Both the position numbers and the translations under genes were made by a program. A DNA stretch of 64,000 nt, taken from contig NZ_OW485601.1 in assembly GCF_937425535.1 (NCBI RefSeq), positions 2,711,501 through 2,775,500 on the forward strand. The letters run 5' to 3'. Source of the stretch: Rhodovastum atsumiense (GTDB taxonomy: Bacteria > Pseudomonadota > Alphaproteobacteria > Acetobacterales > Acetobacteraceae). Positions 28,226 to 37,354 of this stretch are shown here, in pieces (positions within the stretch are counted from its first letter, which is position 1; each line of letters starts with the position of its first letter). Below the pieces are notes generated by a model, which did no database searches, was not told where the DNA came from, and worked only from the letters and a program-made list of their open reading frames with translations.

Positions 28226-28651
28226 ATGGCAGGCTCGCCATCCACTGATCAACTGGTCGGCATCCTACGCGATACGGTCGTGGGGCTGGTGCGTCGCGAG
28301 GGACCCGATCTCTCGGCCCGCCAACTCGGCGTGTTGCTGACCTGCTATCTGGAAGACCGACCGCACACGGTGCGGGGCCTGGCCGCCGAGCTGAAGATCG
28401 CCAAGCCGGCGATCACGCGCGCGCTCGACCGGCTGGGTGAATTCGATCTTGCCCGCCGCAAGGTGGATCCGCTGGATCGTCGCAGCGTCCTGGTTCAGCG
28501 CACGGTCAAGGGAGCGGCGTTCCTGCGGGAGTTGCGCAATCTCATGGCAGCGGCGGCCAACCCTGCCAAGAGCTCCAAGGAGACACGGGGCGGCAGGGAA
28601 GGCAAGGTTGCCAACTTCCCGCGCACGGGTGGGCGAGCCGCGCGTTCCTGA
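28226..28651 (+). CDS. MarR-family transcriptional regulator
   Basis: 141 residues. A winged helix-turn-helix occupies about 30-100 (LSARQLGVLLTCYLE, TVRGLAAELKIAKPAITRALDRL, KVDPLDRRSVLVQRTVKG with the basic wing). The C-terminus is basic and low-complexity, and the usual last dimerisation helix is weak, so the protein is on the short side. It is followed 29 bp later by the haem-monooxygenase-like gene, which it may control. The ligand is unknown. Confidence 0.82.
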   Translation: MAGSPSTDQLVGILRDTVVGLVRREGPDLSARQLGVLLTCYLEDRPHTVRGLAAELKIAKPAITRALDRLGEFDLARRKVDPLDRRSVLVQRTVKGAAFLRELRNLMAAAANPAKSSKETRGGREGKVANFPRTGGRAARS

Positions 28652-28680
28652 AGGGATTGTTCCTGACAGGAGGCAAGCGG

Positions 28681-28998
28681 ATGTTCATCGCCATGAATAG
28701 GTTCCGGATCGCGCCGGCCTCGGCCGACGCGTTCGAAACCGTCTGGACGTCGCGGGATTCGTATCTGCGCGGCGTGCCCGGCTTCATCGCCTTCCACCTG
28801 CTGCGTGGGCCGGCGGCGGAGGACCATGTCCTCTATGCTTCCCATACCCTCTGGCGCAGCCATGCCGATTTCGAGGCATGGACGCAGTCCGAGGCGTTCC
28901 GGGCGGCGCATGCCTCGGCCGGCGGCACGCGTCATTTCCATCTCGCGCCCCCGCAGTTCGAGGGGTTCGAGGTGCGCCAGACCATCGAGGGGCCGTAA
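28681..28998 (+). CDS. Antibiotic biosynthesis/haem-degrading monooxygenase-like protein
   Basis: 105 residues. The opening MFIAMNRFRI, followed by W-x-x-R-x-S-Y-L and VPGFIAFHLLRG, is the ABM dimeric alpha+beta fold as in HmoA/IsdG relatives. It could open haem to biliverdin-type products or be a small quinol monooxygenase. H92 or H94 near RHFHLAPP could bind haem; this is inference. A strong AGGAGG lies about 7 bp before the ATG at 28681. An in-frame start at 28657 is less likely. It is downstream of a MarR regulator. Confidence 0.8.
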   Translation: MFIAMNRFRIAPASADAFETVWTSRDSYLRGVPGFIAFHLLRGPAAEDHVLYASHTLWRSHADFEAWTQSEAFRAAHASAGGTRHFHLAPPQFEGFEVRQTIEGP

Positions 28999-29032
28999 TG
29001 ACGTAGCGGCCCTGATCACGCCCGCCTGACCA

Positions 29033-29064
29033 CGCCGCCACCGGGGATCCCCTCGGTGGCGGCG
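29033..29064. terminator. Bidirectional hairpin between convergent genes
   Basis: A perfect 11-bp stem (CGCCGCCACCG and CGGTGGCGGCG) with a 10-base loop lies between two convergent genes ending at 28998 and 29073. Placement favours a shared terminator, although neither side has a clean T-run. Confidence 0.65.
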
Positions 29065-29072
29065 CGTGCGAT

Positions 29073-29618
29073 TCAGCCGGCCAGCGTCGCCAGATCGGGA
29101 AACGGGCGCACCGGATCGCTGCCGTTCCACCCTTCGCTCGCCTCGCGGATCATGCGGAAGAGCGTGCCCTTCGGGCCCGCCACTTCGGACAGCTCGACCA
29201 CCGTGCCGGGGTGCATTTCCGTCTCGAAATAAACATAGCGCCCGTTGCGGCCGACATTCCCCTGCATGCCGATGCGCAGCCCGCGCGCGGTCAGCCGGGC
29301 GAGGTCGGCATCGAAATCCTGCGTCCAGTACGCAACATGTTGCAAACCCACCCGCCCGGCAGCCCGGAAATCACGGTACATCGATGGGGCATCGTTGCGC
29401 TGTTGGATCAGTTCGACCTGCAGCGGACCGGAATTGGCCAGGGCCACCGACACCTCGATGGGGGAGGGCTCGCCCCGATAGTGGAAATTCTCCACTGGCA
29501 CCCGCTCGGCATAGAACCACGGGCCGATTCCCAGCACCTCGGACCAGTGGCGCATCGCCGCGTGGATGTCCTCGACCACGTAGCCCGCCTGGCGGATCTC
29601 GCCGAAAAACCTGCTCAT
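29073..29618 (-). CDS. VOC-superfamily (glyoxalase/epimerase-like) protein
   Basis: 181 residues with two beta-alpha-beta-beta-beta repeats. QAGYVVEDIHAAMRHWSEVLG starts the first; GLQHVAYWTQDFDADLARL starts the second and carries the His ligand typical of methylmalonyl-CoA epimerase-like members. E in VELIQQ and in VVELSEV are candidate metal ligands. GGAGG precedes the ATG at 29618 by about 9 bp; 29645 is an alternative. It is divergent from the TRAP substrate-binding gene, separated by 120 bp. Substrate unknown. Confidence 0.78.
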   Translation of the reverse strand: MSRFFGEIRQAGYVVEDIHAAMRHWSEVLGIGPWFYAERVPVENFHYRGEPSPIEVSVALANSGPLQVELIQQRNDAPSMYRDFRAAGRVGLQHVAYWTQDFDADLARLTARGLRIGMQGNVGRNGRYVYFETEMHPGTVVELSEVAGPKGTLFRMIREASEGWNGSDPVRPFPDLATLAG

Positions 29619-29738
29619 CCGGTCATCCTCCGACCACTCGCTCACGCATCATGAGATATAGAACACTCATGGACAGGCAACGTAACAGAGAATATGTTAC
29701 CGGCCCAGACGAGAATGAGGCGTTAGGGAGAGGCGACG

Positions 29739-30755
29739 ATGCCGACGATAAGGCGGCGCGGGCTCATCACGGCGGCGGCCGCGGCAGTTCCCCTGCTCGC
29801 GATACCGGCGGTCCACACGCGGGCGGCGCGCCGTTTGGTCTACAAGTACGGCAATAACCTGCCGCTGTCGCATCCGCTGAACGTGCGGGCGCTGGAGGCG
29901 GCGGAGCGGATCAAGGCGGCCTCGGACGGCGCGCTGGAAATCCGGATCTTCCCCAACAACCAGCTTGGCGGTGACACCGACATGCTGAGCCAGGTGCGCA
30001 GCGGGGCACTGGATTTCTTCACGCCCTCGGCCCTGGTGATCGCCACCCTGGTGCCGGCGGCGCCGATCAACGCCGTGGGATTCGCCTTCCCCAGCTACAA
30101 GGAAGTCTGGGCCGCCATGGATGGCGAGCTTGGCGCCTTCATCCGGGCCTCGATCGAGAAGGTCGGCCTGCACATGCTGGAAAAGGTGTGGGACAACGGC
30201 TTTCGCCAGATCACCACGGCCAACCGTCCCATCCATGTGCCGCAGGACCTGTCCGGGCTGAAGATCCGCGTGCCGGTCAGCCCGCTCGGGATCAGCCTGT
30301 TCCAGGCGCTGTCGGCCTCGCCGACCAGCCTGCAGTTCAGCGAGGTCTACACCGCGCTGCAGACCCATGTGGTCGATGCGCAGGAAAATCCGCTGCCTAT
30401 CGTGCAGACCGCGAAGCTGTACGAGGTGCAGAACCACGTCTCGCTCACCAACCACATCTGGGACGGCTTCCTGTTCATCGCCAGCGGCAAGACCTGGTAC
30501 CGGCTGCCCGAGGACCTGCGCACCCTCGCCGCCCGCGAGCTGAATGCCGCTGGCGAGCGGCAGCGCGAGGACATCGCGCGGCTGAACGAGTCAGTGCAGG
30601 TGGACCTGCAGGCACGTGGCATGGTGTTCAACAAGCCCGACCCGGCACCGTTCCGCGAGATGCTCCGCAAGACCGGCTTCTATGCGCAGTGGAAGGAAAA
30701 GTTCGGTGCAGACGCCTGGCGCCTTCTCGAGAAGTACGTCGGCCAGCTCGGCTGA
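29739..30755 (+). CDS. dctP: TRAP transporter solute-binding protein (DctP family)
   Basis: 338 residues. The N-terminus (IRRRGLITAAAAAVPLLAIP) is a signal peptide with an RRR motif that may use the Tat route. The mature part has LSHPLNVRALEAAERI, FPNNQLGGDTDMLSQVRSGALDFF, and the conserved LSGLKIRVP with its substrate-binding Arg. It captures an organic acid in the periplasm for the fused permease encoded 16 bp downstream. Its gene order with a four-carbon acid sugar kinase locus further on suggests an aldonate-type ligand; this is context only. Confidence 0.9.
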   Translation: MPTIRRRGLITAAAAAVPLLAIPAVHTRAARRLVYKYGNNLPLSHPLNVRALEAAERIKAASDGALEIRIFPNNQLGGDTDMLSQVRSGALDFFTPSALVIATLVPAAPINAVGFAFPSYKEVWAAMDGELGAFIRASIEKVGLHMLEKVWDNGFRQITTANRPIHVPQDLSGLKIRVPVSPLGISLFQALSASPTSLQFSEVYTALQTHVVDAQENPLPIVQTAKLYEVQNHVSLTNHIWDGFLFIASGKTWYRLPEDLRTLAARELNAAGERQREDIARLNESVQVDLQARGMVFNKPDPAPFREMLRKTGFYAQWKEKFGADAWRLLEKYVGQLG

Positions 30756-30771
30756 CGCCGCCACCGCCGAC

Positions 30772-32631
30772 ATGTCCGGCTTCGTCGACGGGCAGGCGGA
30801 CGGCCTGCGGCATCTCTGCGCCCTGTTCGACCGCTGGCTCGGCCACGCGGTCGAACTGCCCGCCGCCGCCCTGGTGGTGGCCGAGATGGTGGTGCTGTTC
30901 ACCGGCATCGTGTTCCGCTACGGCCTCGGCCATCCGCTGGTCTGGACCGACGAGCTGGCGAGCATCCTGTTCCTGTGGCTGTGCATGCTCGGTGCGGTGG
31001 TGGCGCAACGGCGCGGCGGGCATATGCGCCTGACCGCGATCGTCAACCGGCTGCCGGACCACTGGCGCACCCGGTTGGAAACCCTCGCCGCCGTCATCGC
31101 CGCGTTGTTCGTGCTGGAGATCATCCTGCCGGCGGTCGAGTACGCGACCGATGAATGGATGATCACCACGCCGGCACTCGGCATCCCCGATACCTGGCGC
31201 GCCGCGGCGATCCTGGTGGGGGCGGTGCTGATGCTGGCGGTGGCGCTGCTGCAGATGGCGCAGCGCGCGAGCCTGCGTGACCTCGGCTTCTGCCTGCCCA
31301 TCATCGTGGCCTGTGCCGCCGGGCTGTGGATCGCCCAGCCGGCGCTGGAGGCGATGGGCAACTGGAACCTGCTGGTGTTCTTCGGCGTGCTGGTCTCCGT
31401 GCTGGTGCTGACCGGCACGCCCATCGCGTTTGCCTTCGGTGTCGGCGCCATGTCCTATCTGGGGCTGATGACGGAGATGCCGATGAGCATCGTCGTCAGC
31501 CGCATGGACGAGGGCATGTCCACCCTCGTGTTGCTGGCGGTGCCGCTGTTCATCTTCCTCGGCCTGCTGATCGAGATGACCGGTCTCGCCGCCCTGCTGG
31601 TCAACCTGATGGCGGCGCTGGTCGGGCATCTGCGCGGTGGGCTGTCCTACGTGCTGGTCGGGGCGATGTACCTCGTCTCCGGCATCTCTGGCTCGAAGGC
31701 CGCCGACATGGCCGCGATCGCGCCGGTGCTGCTGCCGGAAATGGCGCGGCGTGGCAAGCCATCCGGTGAGATGATCGGGCTGCTGTCGTCCTCCGCCGCC
31801 ATGGCCGAAACCATCCCGCCAAGTATCGTACTGATCACCGTGGGCTCGGTGACCGGGGTGTCGATCGCCGGCCTGTTCTCCGGGGGGCTGCTGCCGGCGG
31901 CGCTGGGTGCGCTCGGGCTGGTGCTGGTTGCCTATGTCCGTTCCCGCGGCGAGGATGTGGGCGACGCGAAGCGGGCCTCCGGCCGGGAGATCGGGCGCGC
32001 CTTCATCGCTGCGGTGCCGGCGCTGATCCTGCCGCTGCTGATCCGTTGGGCGGTGGTCAGCGGCATCGCCACCGCGACGGAGGTGTCCACCATCGGCGTG
32101 GTCTATACGCTGCTGGTCAGCCTGCTGATTTCCCGCCACCTGGACCTGAAGCGCATGGTGCCGCTGCTGGTGGATACCGCAGCGCTGTCGGGAGCGATCC
32201 TGATCATCCTCGGCACCGCGACGGCCATGGCCTGGGCGTTGACGCAATCCGGATTCTCGCATGACCTCGCGGCGACCATGGCCGCCATGCCAGGCGGAGC
32301 CGGTGGGTTCCTGGCGCTGTCGATCGTCGTGTTCGCGATCCTCGGCAGCGTGCTGGAAGGCATTCCCGCGATCGTGCTGTTCGGGCCGCTGCTGTTTCCG
32401 GTGGCGGGGGAACTGGGCATCAATCTGGTCCACTACGCGATCGTCGTGGTGCTGTCGATGAGCCTGGGGCTGTTCACGCCGCCCTTCGGCATCGGCTTCT
32501 ACCAGGCCTGCGCGATCGGACGGGTGACACCGGACAAGGCCGTGCATGCGTGCTGGCCCTACATGGCGGCGCTGCTGGTGGCGACGATCATCGTCGCGGC
32601 CGTGCCGTGGCTGGCGTTGCCCGGGTTCTGA
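30772..32631 (+). CDS. Fused TRAP transporter permease (DctQ-DctM)
   Basis: 619 residues. The first 165 form the four-helix small subunit (WTDELASILFLWLCMLGAVVAQRRGGHMRL is classic DctQ). The rest is the large ion-coupled subunit DctM with about 12 helices (GTPIAFAFGVGA, ISGSKAADMAAIAPVLLPEM, SSSAAMAETIPPSIVLI, GLFTPPFGIGFY). Fusion of Q and M is a known arrangement. The complex imports organic acids with sodium. The ATG at 30772 lies 16 bp after dctP. A hairpin array and an IS element follow directly. Confidence 0.92.
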   Translation: MSGFVDGQADGLRHLCALFDRWLGHAVELPAAALVVAEMVVLFTGIVFRYGLGHPLVWTDELASILFLWLCMLGAVVAQRRGGHMRLTAIVNRLPDHWRTRLETLAAVIAALFVLEIILPAVEYATDEWMITTPALGIPDTWRAAAILVGAVLMLAVALLQMAQRASLRDLGFCLPIIVACAAGLWIAQPALEAMGNWNLLVFFGVLVSVLVLTGTPIAFAFGVGAMSYLGLMTEMPMSIVVSRMDEGMSTLVLLAVPLFIFLGLLIEMTGLAALLVNLMAALVGHLRGGLSYVLVGAMYLVSGISGSKAADMAAIAPVLLPEMARRGKPSGEMIGLLSSSAAMAETIPPSIVLITVGSVTGVSIAGLFSGGLLPAALGALGLVLVAYVRSRGEDVGDAKRASGREIGRAFIAAVPALILPLLIRWAVVSGIATATEVSTIGVVYTLLVSLLISRHLDLKRMVPLLVDTAALSGAILIILGTATAMAWALTQSGFSHDLAATMAAMPGGAGGFLALSIVVFAILGSVLEGIPAIVLFGPLLFPVAGELGINLVHYAIVVVLSMSLGLFTPPFGIGFYQACAIGRVTPDKAVHACWPYMAALLVATIIVAAVPWLALPGF

Positions 32632-32834
32632 TTTGGGGCGTTGCCCCAAACCCCACCAGAGGCTTCGCCTCTGGACTCCAGTAGGGGCCGAAAGGCCCCT
32701 GCACCCCGGATGCTGAAAGGGGGGGCGCAAAGCCCCCCTTTCAGCATCCGATGAACGAATGGGATCCAAGGGCCTCCGGCCCTTGGCGGAGGTGCAGGAG
32801 GCGGAGCCTCCTGCCGGGGCCGGGGCAGCGCCCC
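32632..32834. repeat. Array of seven GC-rich hairpins after the TRAP operon
   Basis: Successive perfect or near-perfect inverted repeats occur at 32632-32650 (8-bp stem), 32656-32674 (8 bp), 32683-32700 (7 bp), 32708-32749 (17 bp, containing GGATGCTGAAAGGGGGG), 32766-32786 (9 bp), 32795-32813 (8 bp) and 32822-32834. Loops are 3-8 bases, mostly TTC, GTT, TCC, GGA or GAAA. The last hairpin is the IS target. The first may terminate the TRAP mRNA. Confidence 0.85.
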
Positions 32835-34194
32835 ATAGGCGTTAGGATAGCGCCTGTGGGGCATAATTGACCTGCCTTTGTCGGCGTCGTGGGGGATCGG
32901 CGAGTTTGCGATGGACGCTGGCGGCGTTGGCGAGGAGCTTGAGCAGCCCGATGGCACCGAGCACGGCCTGGAGCAACGTGCGCAGGACCATTTTGGAGCT
33001 GCGCCACAAGGATGGGGCGGCGTTGGCTTCACTGAGGTCCTGAGGGGAAAAAGGCCAGGAAATCCCGGTTCACCGTGTCGCAGAGCAGCGCCAGGATGAG
33101 ATGGGCATGGAGCCAAACCTGTCCGCCGGTCTGGGTGTGGGTTGGAAGGCGGTCGATGTGCAGCAGCGATTTGAGCCGCTTGAAGGCGAGTTCGATTTGC
33201 CAGCGCAGCGGGTAGGTGGTTAGCACTTCCGTGGCCGGGATCTCGCTGGGGAGGGTGGTGCCCAGGATGAGGAACTCCGCTGCGATGAGACTGCGGGGGT
33301 CGGGCGTGGTCTGCTGGCGGCTGGCTTTCTGTAACAAGCGCTTGCGATTGGCCGCGGCCTTTTCTGCGGGCAGGCGCAGCGCCACCACCCGCAACGGCAG
33401 CAGGGGGCGATCGCGGCCCGTCACAGCGTTGACGAGAACGCTGCCTACCTCGCCCGGCTGGGAAATCTGCTGCAGCAAGCGGATCAGGTCGAAGGGATCC
33501 CCTGTGTCATCGCGCAGGGGCAAGGTGTTCCAGCGCATGCGGACGATGAAATCGGCGCCCCCCTCGCCAGCCTGCTGCAGGTAGCGCGCCAGTTCGGGAC
33601 CATTGCAGAAGCCACGATCGCCCAGACGGAGTTCACCCGGCACCGGAGCGCCTCGGCTGAACCGTTCGCCTTCCTTGGCATCGGTCAGTTCCAGATGCGT
33701 AAACCCGCCCGCGGCAAGGTCGTAGACCGCGTGCACCCGCCAATCGGTCCCCTTGCTGCCAGGTTGGCTGAGGCTGGTGCTGTCGACAATGCGCAGGTGT
33801 CGCCCGGCCCACAGCGGTGAGTGCGCCGACCGGCCGTGTTCCAGCTGAGACCTCACGATCGCCCGCAGAAAATCGACGGACTGATGCAACCGATCGTGCA
33901 GCGATGGGCCGCTCAGCTGGGCCACCCCCACCAACTCAGCCCAGGCCGCCGTCTCCTGGATCGACAGCCCCCCCGGACCGCGCGCCAGCGCCAACCGCAG
34001 CAAGCTCTCCGCATCCCGCACACCGCGCAGCCGGAGAAGCGCCTTCGTCTCACGCGCCAATCGCGACAGATCCAGATCGCGCGGCAACCGCGACCGAACC
34101 AAGGCCCAGTCATCCGCATGGGGAGATGCAAATGTCTGCATCTCCCTCATAAAATAAGCCAAACCCCTCAGCGCAAGAATATCCTAACGCCTAT
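32835..34194. mobile_element. IS4-family insertion sequence, about 1.36 kb
   Basis: The ends carry a perfect 15-bp terminal inverted repeat, ATAGGCGTTAGGATA, at 32835-32849 and inverted at 34180-34194. The 13-bp GGGGCAGCGCCCC is present on both sides (32822-32834 and 34195-34207) as a direct repeat, consistent with target duplication. Because it begins GGGG and ends CCCC, the exact boundary is ambiguous by up to 4 bp on each side. One IS4-type transposase gene lies inside on the minus strand. Confidence 0.9.
33029..34150 (-). pseudogene. IS4-family transposase, C-terminal frameshift
   Basis: 373 residues are readable from ATG 34150 (TTG 34162 possible). DDE residues are in RIVDSTSL and LGDRGF, with the Glu region in RWQIELAFKRLKSLLHIDRLP. 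The frame stops at 33029 just after DFLAFFPSGPQ. In the other frame, sequence from about 33047 to 32842 stays open for about 65 codons, beginning DLSEANAAPSLWRSSKMVL and ending LS-stop inside the inverted repeat, as expected for a normal C-terminus. One extra C in the TTTTTCCCC tract explains the break. Either it is inactivated, or the run allows +1 slippage. Confidence 0.85.
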
Positions 34195-34212
34195 GGGGCA
34201 GCGCCCCGGTTC

Positions 34213-35052
34213 TCAGATCCCAGCCGCCGCCATGGCCTCTTCGACCGATGTTCCATCATGAATGATGGCCCGGCACGCCTTCATCACCGCGAGTGGCTGG
34301 CGTGCCTGGAAGATCGACCGTCCGAACAGGATCCCCGCTGCCCCCGCCTGCATGATTTGCGCGACGAGTTGCAGCGTGCCGCGATCGGAATCCTGGCGCG
34401 GCCCGCCTGCCAGCATCACCGGCACCGGTAGCGCGGCGGTGATGGCGCGCAGCGCGGCCACGCTGCCCGGCCAGTCGGTCTTGATGATATCCGCGCCCAT
34501 TTCCACGCCAACGCGGGTATGGAAGGTGACGACGTCCGGGTCGAATGCGTCCGCTGCCAGGCCGCCGCGCGCCGCCATCGTCTCGATGATATGCGGCATG
34601 CCGGCCGCGCGTGCCGCTTCGTTCACCCGCGCGTTGTCCTCGAAGCTGCGGGTTTCCAGCGCGGGATCGTTATGGCCCACGAACAGGTAGGTCACCACGG
34701 CGTCGGCGCCGAGCGCCACCGCGTCGGCGACGCTCGCGACCAGGCGGGTGATGCCATCGGGATAGGCGAGCTGGGTGCCTTCCCGCCACATGGTGGTCTG
34801 GTCCAGCCGCAGGATCAGCGCCGGGCCGCCGCGCCGTGCCAGCCGGCCGCCGAGGCGCAGGGCGGTGCCGAGCGGCAGAATCACGCCATCGACGCCCGCC
34901 TCGGCCATCAGGTCCAGTGTCGCCTCGGGTCGTTCGAGGCCCGGGCAGGTGCCGAGTTGCAGCGCGTGGTCGAAGGCAACGCAGAAGCCGCGCCCGGTCC
35001 TGGGGTCGATCAGGCGCGACATGCGCACCATCTGCCCCGTCTTTGTCGGCAT
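34213..35052 (-). CDS. DeoC/LacD/LsrF-type class I aldolase
   Basis: 279 residues, (beta/alpha)8 barrel. FCVAFDHALQLG and a Schiff-base lysine K191 in GADIIKTDWPG match the FbaB/LsrF group; MLAGGP and AAGILFGRSIFQ form the phosphate-binding end. It could cleave or thiolyse a phosphorylated keto-acid from the neighbouring kinase and PdxA-like dehydrogenase. It lies 28 bp downstream of the DeoR gene on the same strand and is the last gene before the IS element, whose right target copy ends only 6 bp from its stop. Confidence 0.83.
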   Translation of the reverse strand: MPTKTGQMVRMSRLIDPRTGRGFCVAFDHALQLGTCPGLERPEATLDLMAEAGVDGVILPLGTALRLGGRLARRGGPALILRLDQTTMWREGTQLAYPDGITRLVASVADAVALGADAVVTYLFVGHNDPALETRSFEDNARVNEAARAAGMPHIIETMAARGGLAADAFDPDVVTFHTRVGVEMGADIIKTDWPGSVAALRAITAALPVPVMLAGGPRQDSDRGTLQLVAQIMQAGAAGILFGRSIFQARQPLAVMKACRAIIHDGTSVEEAMAAAGI

Positions 35053-35080
35053 GGTTTTCGCTCTCTGTTGGTATCCGCGC

Positions 35081-35851
35081 CTAGACCAGTTCGAACGCGA
35101 TGTCCGCCTGTCGCAGTTTCTGCCGGGTCGGTTCGTCCAGCCTTGCGTCGATGAAGACCCGGTCGAACTCGGACAATTCGCCGAAATGGTTCAGCGCCCG
35201 TGCCTTGAACTTCGAATGCGTCAGCAGCAGCGCCTTGCGCTCGGCCGCCGCCATCAGCGCGCGCTTCATGCGCACCACCTCCTGGTCCTGGTGATAGAGC
35301 GACAGGCCGATCACCGAGGAGGCGGAGAGGAAAGCCCAGTCGGCGCGCAGCTTCCCGAGGCTCTGTTCGCAGATCAGGCCGTAGAAGGCCTGCAACGTGT
35401 CGTTGTAGCTGCCGCCGGTCAGGATCAGTTGGACGTTGCTGCGCCCGCGCAGCAGCTCGCAGACCGGTAGGGAGTTGGTGATGACGGTGACGAACTCGAT
35501 CGTCTCCAGCTCCTCGGCCAGCAGCAGCGTGGTGGTGCTGTCGTCGACCATGATCACGCTGCCGGGCTCAACCAGCGCGCGGGCGGCGCGGGCCAGCGCG
35601 CGCTTCTCGGCGTTCTCGTTCTGCAGCCGGTAGTGGAAGTTGCTTTCGAACAGCAGCGAGCTTTCCGCGGTGGCGCCGCCGCGCTCCTTGCGCAGCAGCC
35701 CCCGTTCCTCGAGCAGGTCGAGGTCGCGGTGGATGGTCATCCGGCTCACCCCGAGTTGGGCGACCAGGTCCTCGAGCGAGATGCTCTTGCGTGCCATCAC
35801 GAGATTGACGATCTCGCGCCGGCGCTCGCTGGGGCTCAGGGGCTGGTTCAT
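35081..35851 (-). CDS. DeoR-family transcriptional regulator
   Basis: 256 residues. N-terminal HTH (SERRREIVNLVMARKSISLEDLVAQLGVSRMTIHRDLDLLEERG) and a C-terminal sugar-phosphate-sensing domain (VDDSTTTLLLAEEL, ILTGGSYNDTLQAFYG, LSASSVIGLSLYHQD). It overlaps the upstream kinase gene by 4 bp (ATGA), so the two are translationally coupled. It probably represses the kinase/aldolase unit and the divergent pdxA-like gene in response to a phosphorylated intermediate. The effector is not known. Confidence 0.9.
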   Translation of the reverse strand: MNQPLSPSERRREIVNLVMARKSISLEDLVAQLGVSRMTIHRDLDLLEERGLLRKERGGATAESSLLFESNFHYRLQNENAEKRALARAARALVEPGSVIMVDDSTTTLLLAEELETIEFVTVITNSLPVCELLRGRSNVQLILTGGSYNDTLQAFYGLICEQSLGKLRADWAFLSASSVIGLSLYHQDQEVVRMKRALMAAAERKALLLTHSKFKARALNHFGELSEFDRVFIDARLDEPTRQKLRQADIAFELV

Positions 35852-37242
35852 CGCTGTCTCCCCGCATGTCCGTTCAGCACCGTGCCGAAGCAATCCGGAC
35901 CGCCCACCTGGCCTCCTTTCATCACGATCTCCACGCCATCGAGCGCCGGGTCGCGTGCGCGGATGCGGCACAGTGGCGCGCCGGGCAGCAACGGTGCCAG
36001 CATTTCCAGTGCCTCGATGCCCATGGCCTGCGCCGTATGGCTGGAACTGTCGCCGCCGGCCAGCATGACCCGGCGCAGCCCGGTCGCCGCGATCACCTCG
36101 CGCAGCGTCTGCCCGAGCAGGCCGCCGAGGATGCTGGCGCTGTCGGAGGGCGCCAGCCCGCTGCGTTGCAGGGCCTCGCGTGTCGGCGCGAGGCGCGGGT
36201 CGTCGCCGCCGCGAGCGGTGTGCAGCACCACGCCGGCATGGTCGCGCAGCGCCTCCGTGACCTGGGTGGCCAGCCGCGCCGGCCAGGACGCATCCTCGCG
36301 CCGCGCCACCATGGCGGCGGTATCCGCCGCGATCAGCGCGAAGCCGTTGGCCTCGGCCCAGGCGATCTGGCGCTCGGTGACCGGGGAGCAACTGCCGCAG
36401 GCGATGACGAGGCGTTCGGCCGGGCCGCAGGAATCCGGTGGCAGTCGGGGCGGCTGGCCCGTCATTCCCACCAGCGTCGGGGCCAGGGCATATTCCACGC
36501 CCGACGATCCCACCAGGAACACCGGTTGCGCGGCGCCCCGGCTGGCGAGCAGCCGTCCGCAGGCCTGCATGGTCGCGGCATCGAAGCCGTCGAGGATCAC
36601 CATGTCGGCGCCGGCGTCGATCTCGGCGGCGAGGGCCGCGTCGGCATCCTCGCGCAGCATCCGGCGGAAGTCGAAGCCCACGATCCGTCGCGTCGTCTGG
36701 CGCGCGAGATGCAGCCGCAGGTCGGCCTCGTCCATCGGCGTCACCGGATGACGGCGCATGGTCGGATGGCGGTCGATGCGGAAGATGTCCTCGCTGCCCG
36801 AGAAGGAGCCGGCGGCGAACAGGGTGGAGAACACGACGAAGCGCTGGTGCCGCGGTACGCCGACCACGACCATGACGGCGCCGCCGAACACATCCTGCCC
36901 GATCTCGGCGGCGCGGCCGATATTGCCGACATGCGGCGCGGAATCGAAGGTCGAGCAGGTCTTGTAATGGCAGAACGGCGCCCCGAGCGCCTGCAGTGCC
37001 CGGAAGGTCGCGGGCAGCTCCGTATCCATCCAGGCCGGCGAGCGGCTGCGGCTGGTGCCGGCGACGCCGACGGCGGCCAGTCCCGGATAGCGCGCCAGAT
37101 CTGCCGGCGTCGGCGTGCGCAGGAACAGCATCGCGGGCAGCCCGGCGGAAGCGACCGCCTCCAGCGCATCGGTCGAGCCGGTGAAGTCGTCGCCGTAGAA
37201 GGTCAGCAGGGGGCGTTCGTCAGGTCGGGAAATCGGTGGCAT
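35848..37242 (-). CDS. Four-carbon acid sugar kinase family (DtnK/OtnK-like)
   Basis: 464 residues. N-terminal DUF1537 motif FYGDDFTGSTDALE, and the C-terminal nucleotide-binding domain contains GGDSSSHTAQAMGI and VMKGGQVGGPDCF. Family members phosphorylate D-threonate, D- or L-erythronate or 3-oxo-tetronates at C4. The divergent PdxA-family gene is the usual partner that oxidises the 4-phospho-acid, which then decarboxylates to dihydroxyacetone phosphate. The ATG at 37242 is chosen; a GTG at 37302 is in frame. Stop overlaps the deoR start. Confidence 0.87.
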   Translation of the reverse strand: MPPISRPDERPLLTFYGDDFTGSTDALEAVASAGLPAMLFLRTPTPADLARYPGLAAVGVAGTSRSRSPAWMDTELPATFRALQALGAPFCHYKTCSTFDSAPHVGNIGRAAEIGQDVFGGAVMVVVGVPRHQRFVVFSTLFAAGSFSGSEDIFRIDRHPTMRRHPVTPMDEADLRLHLARQTTRRIVGFDFRRMLREDADAALAAEIDAGADMVILDGFDAATMQACGRLLASRGAAQPVFLVGSSGVEYALAPTLVGMTGQPPRLPPDSCGPAERLVIACGSCSPVTERQIAWAEANGFALIAADTAAMVARREDASWPARLATQVTEALRDHAGVVLHTARGGDDPRLAPTREALQRSGLAPSDSASILGGLLGQTLREVIAATGLRRVMLAGGDSSSHTAQAMGIEALEMLAPLLPGAPLCRIRARDPALDGVEIVMKGGQVGGPDCFGTVLNGHAGRQR

Positions 37243-37354
37243 GGCGCCGCTCGGTCCGGTCTGCGAGGTCTGCCCATCCAGGCCGGAGTTCCCGGATGGC
37301 ACATCGCGATGGACGGTTCAGAACATATTTGCTACGTCTATCGCCCACGATCTG

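Noticed and set aside
30628-32769. 713-residue open frame opposite the TRAP permease
   Set aside because: Its Gln/His/Arg-rich sequence is the typical antisense image of a membrane protein gene.
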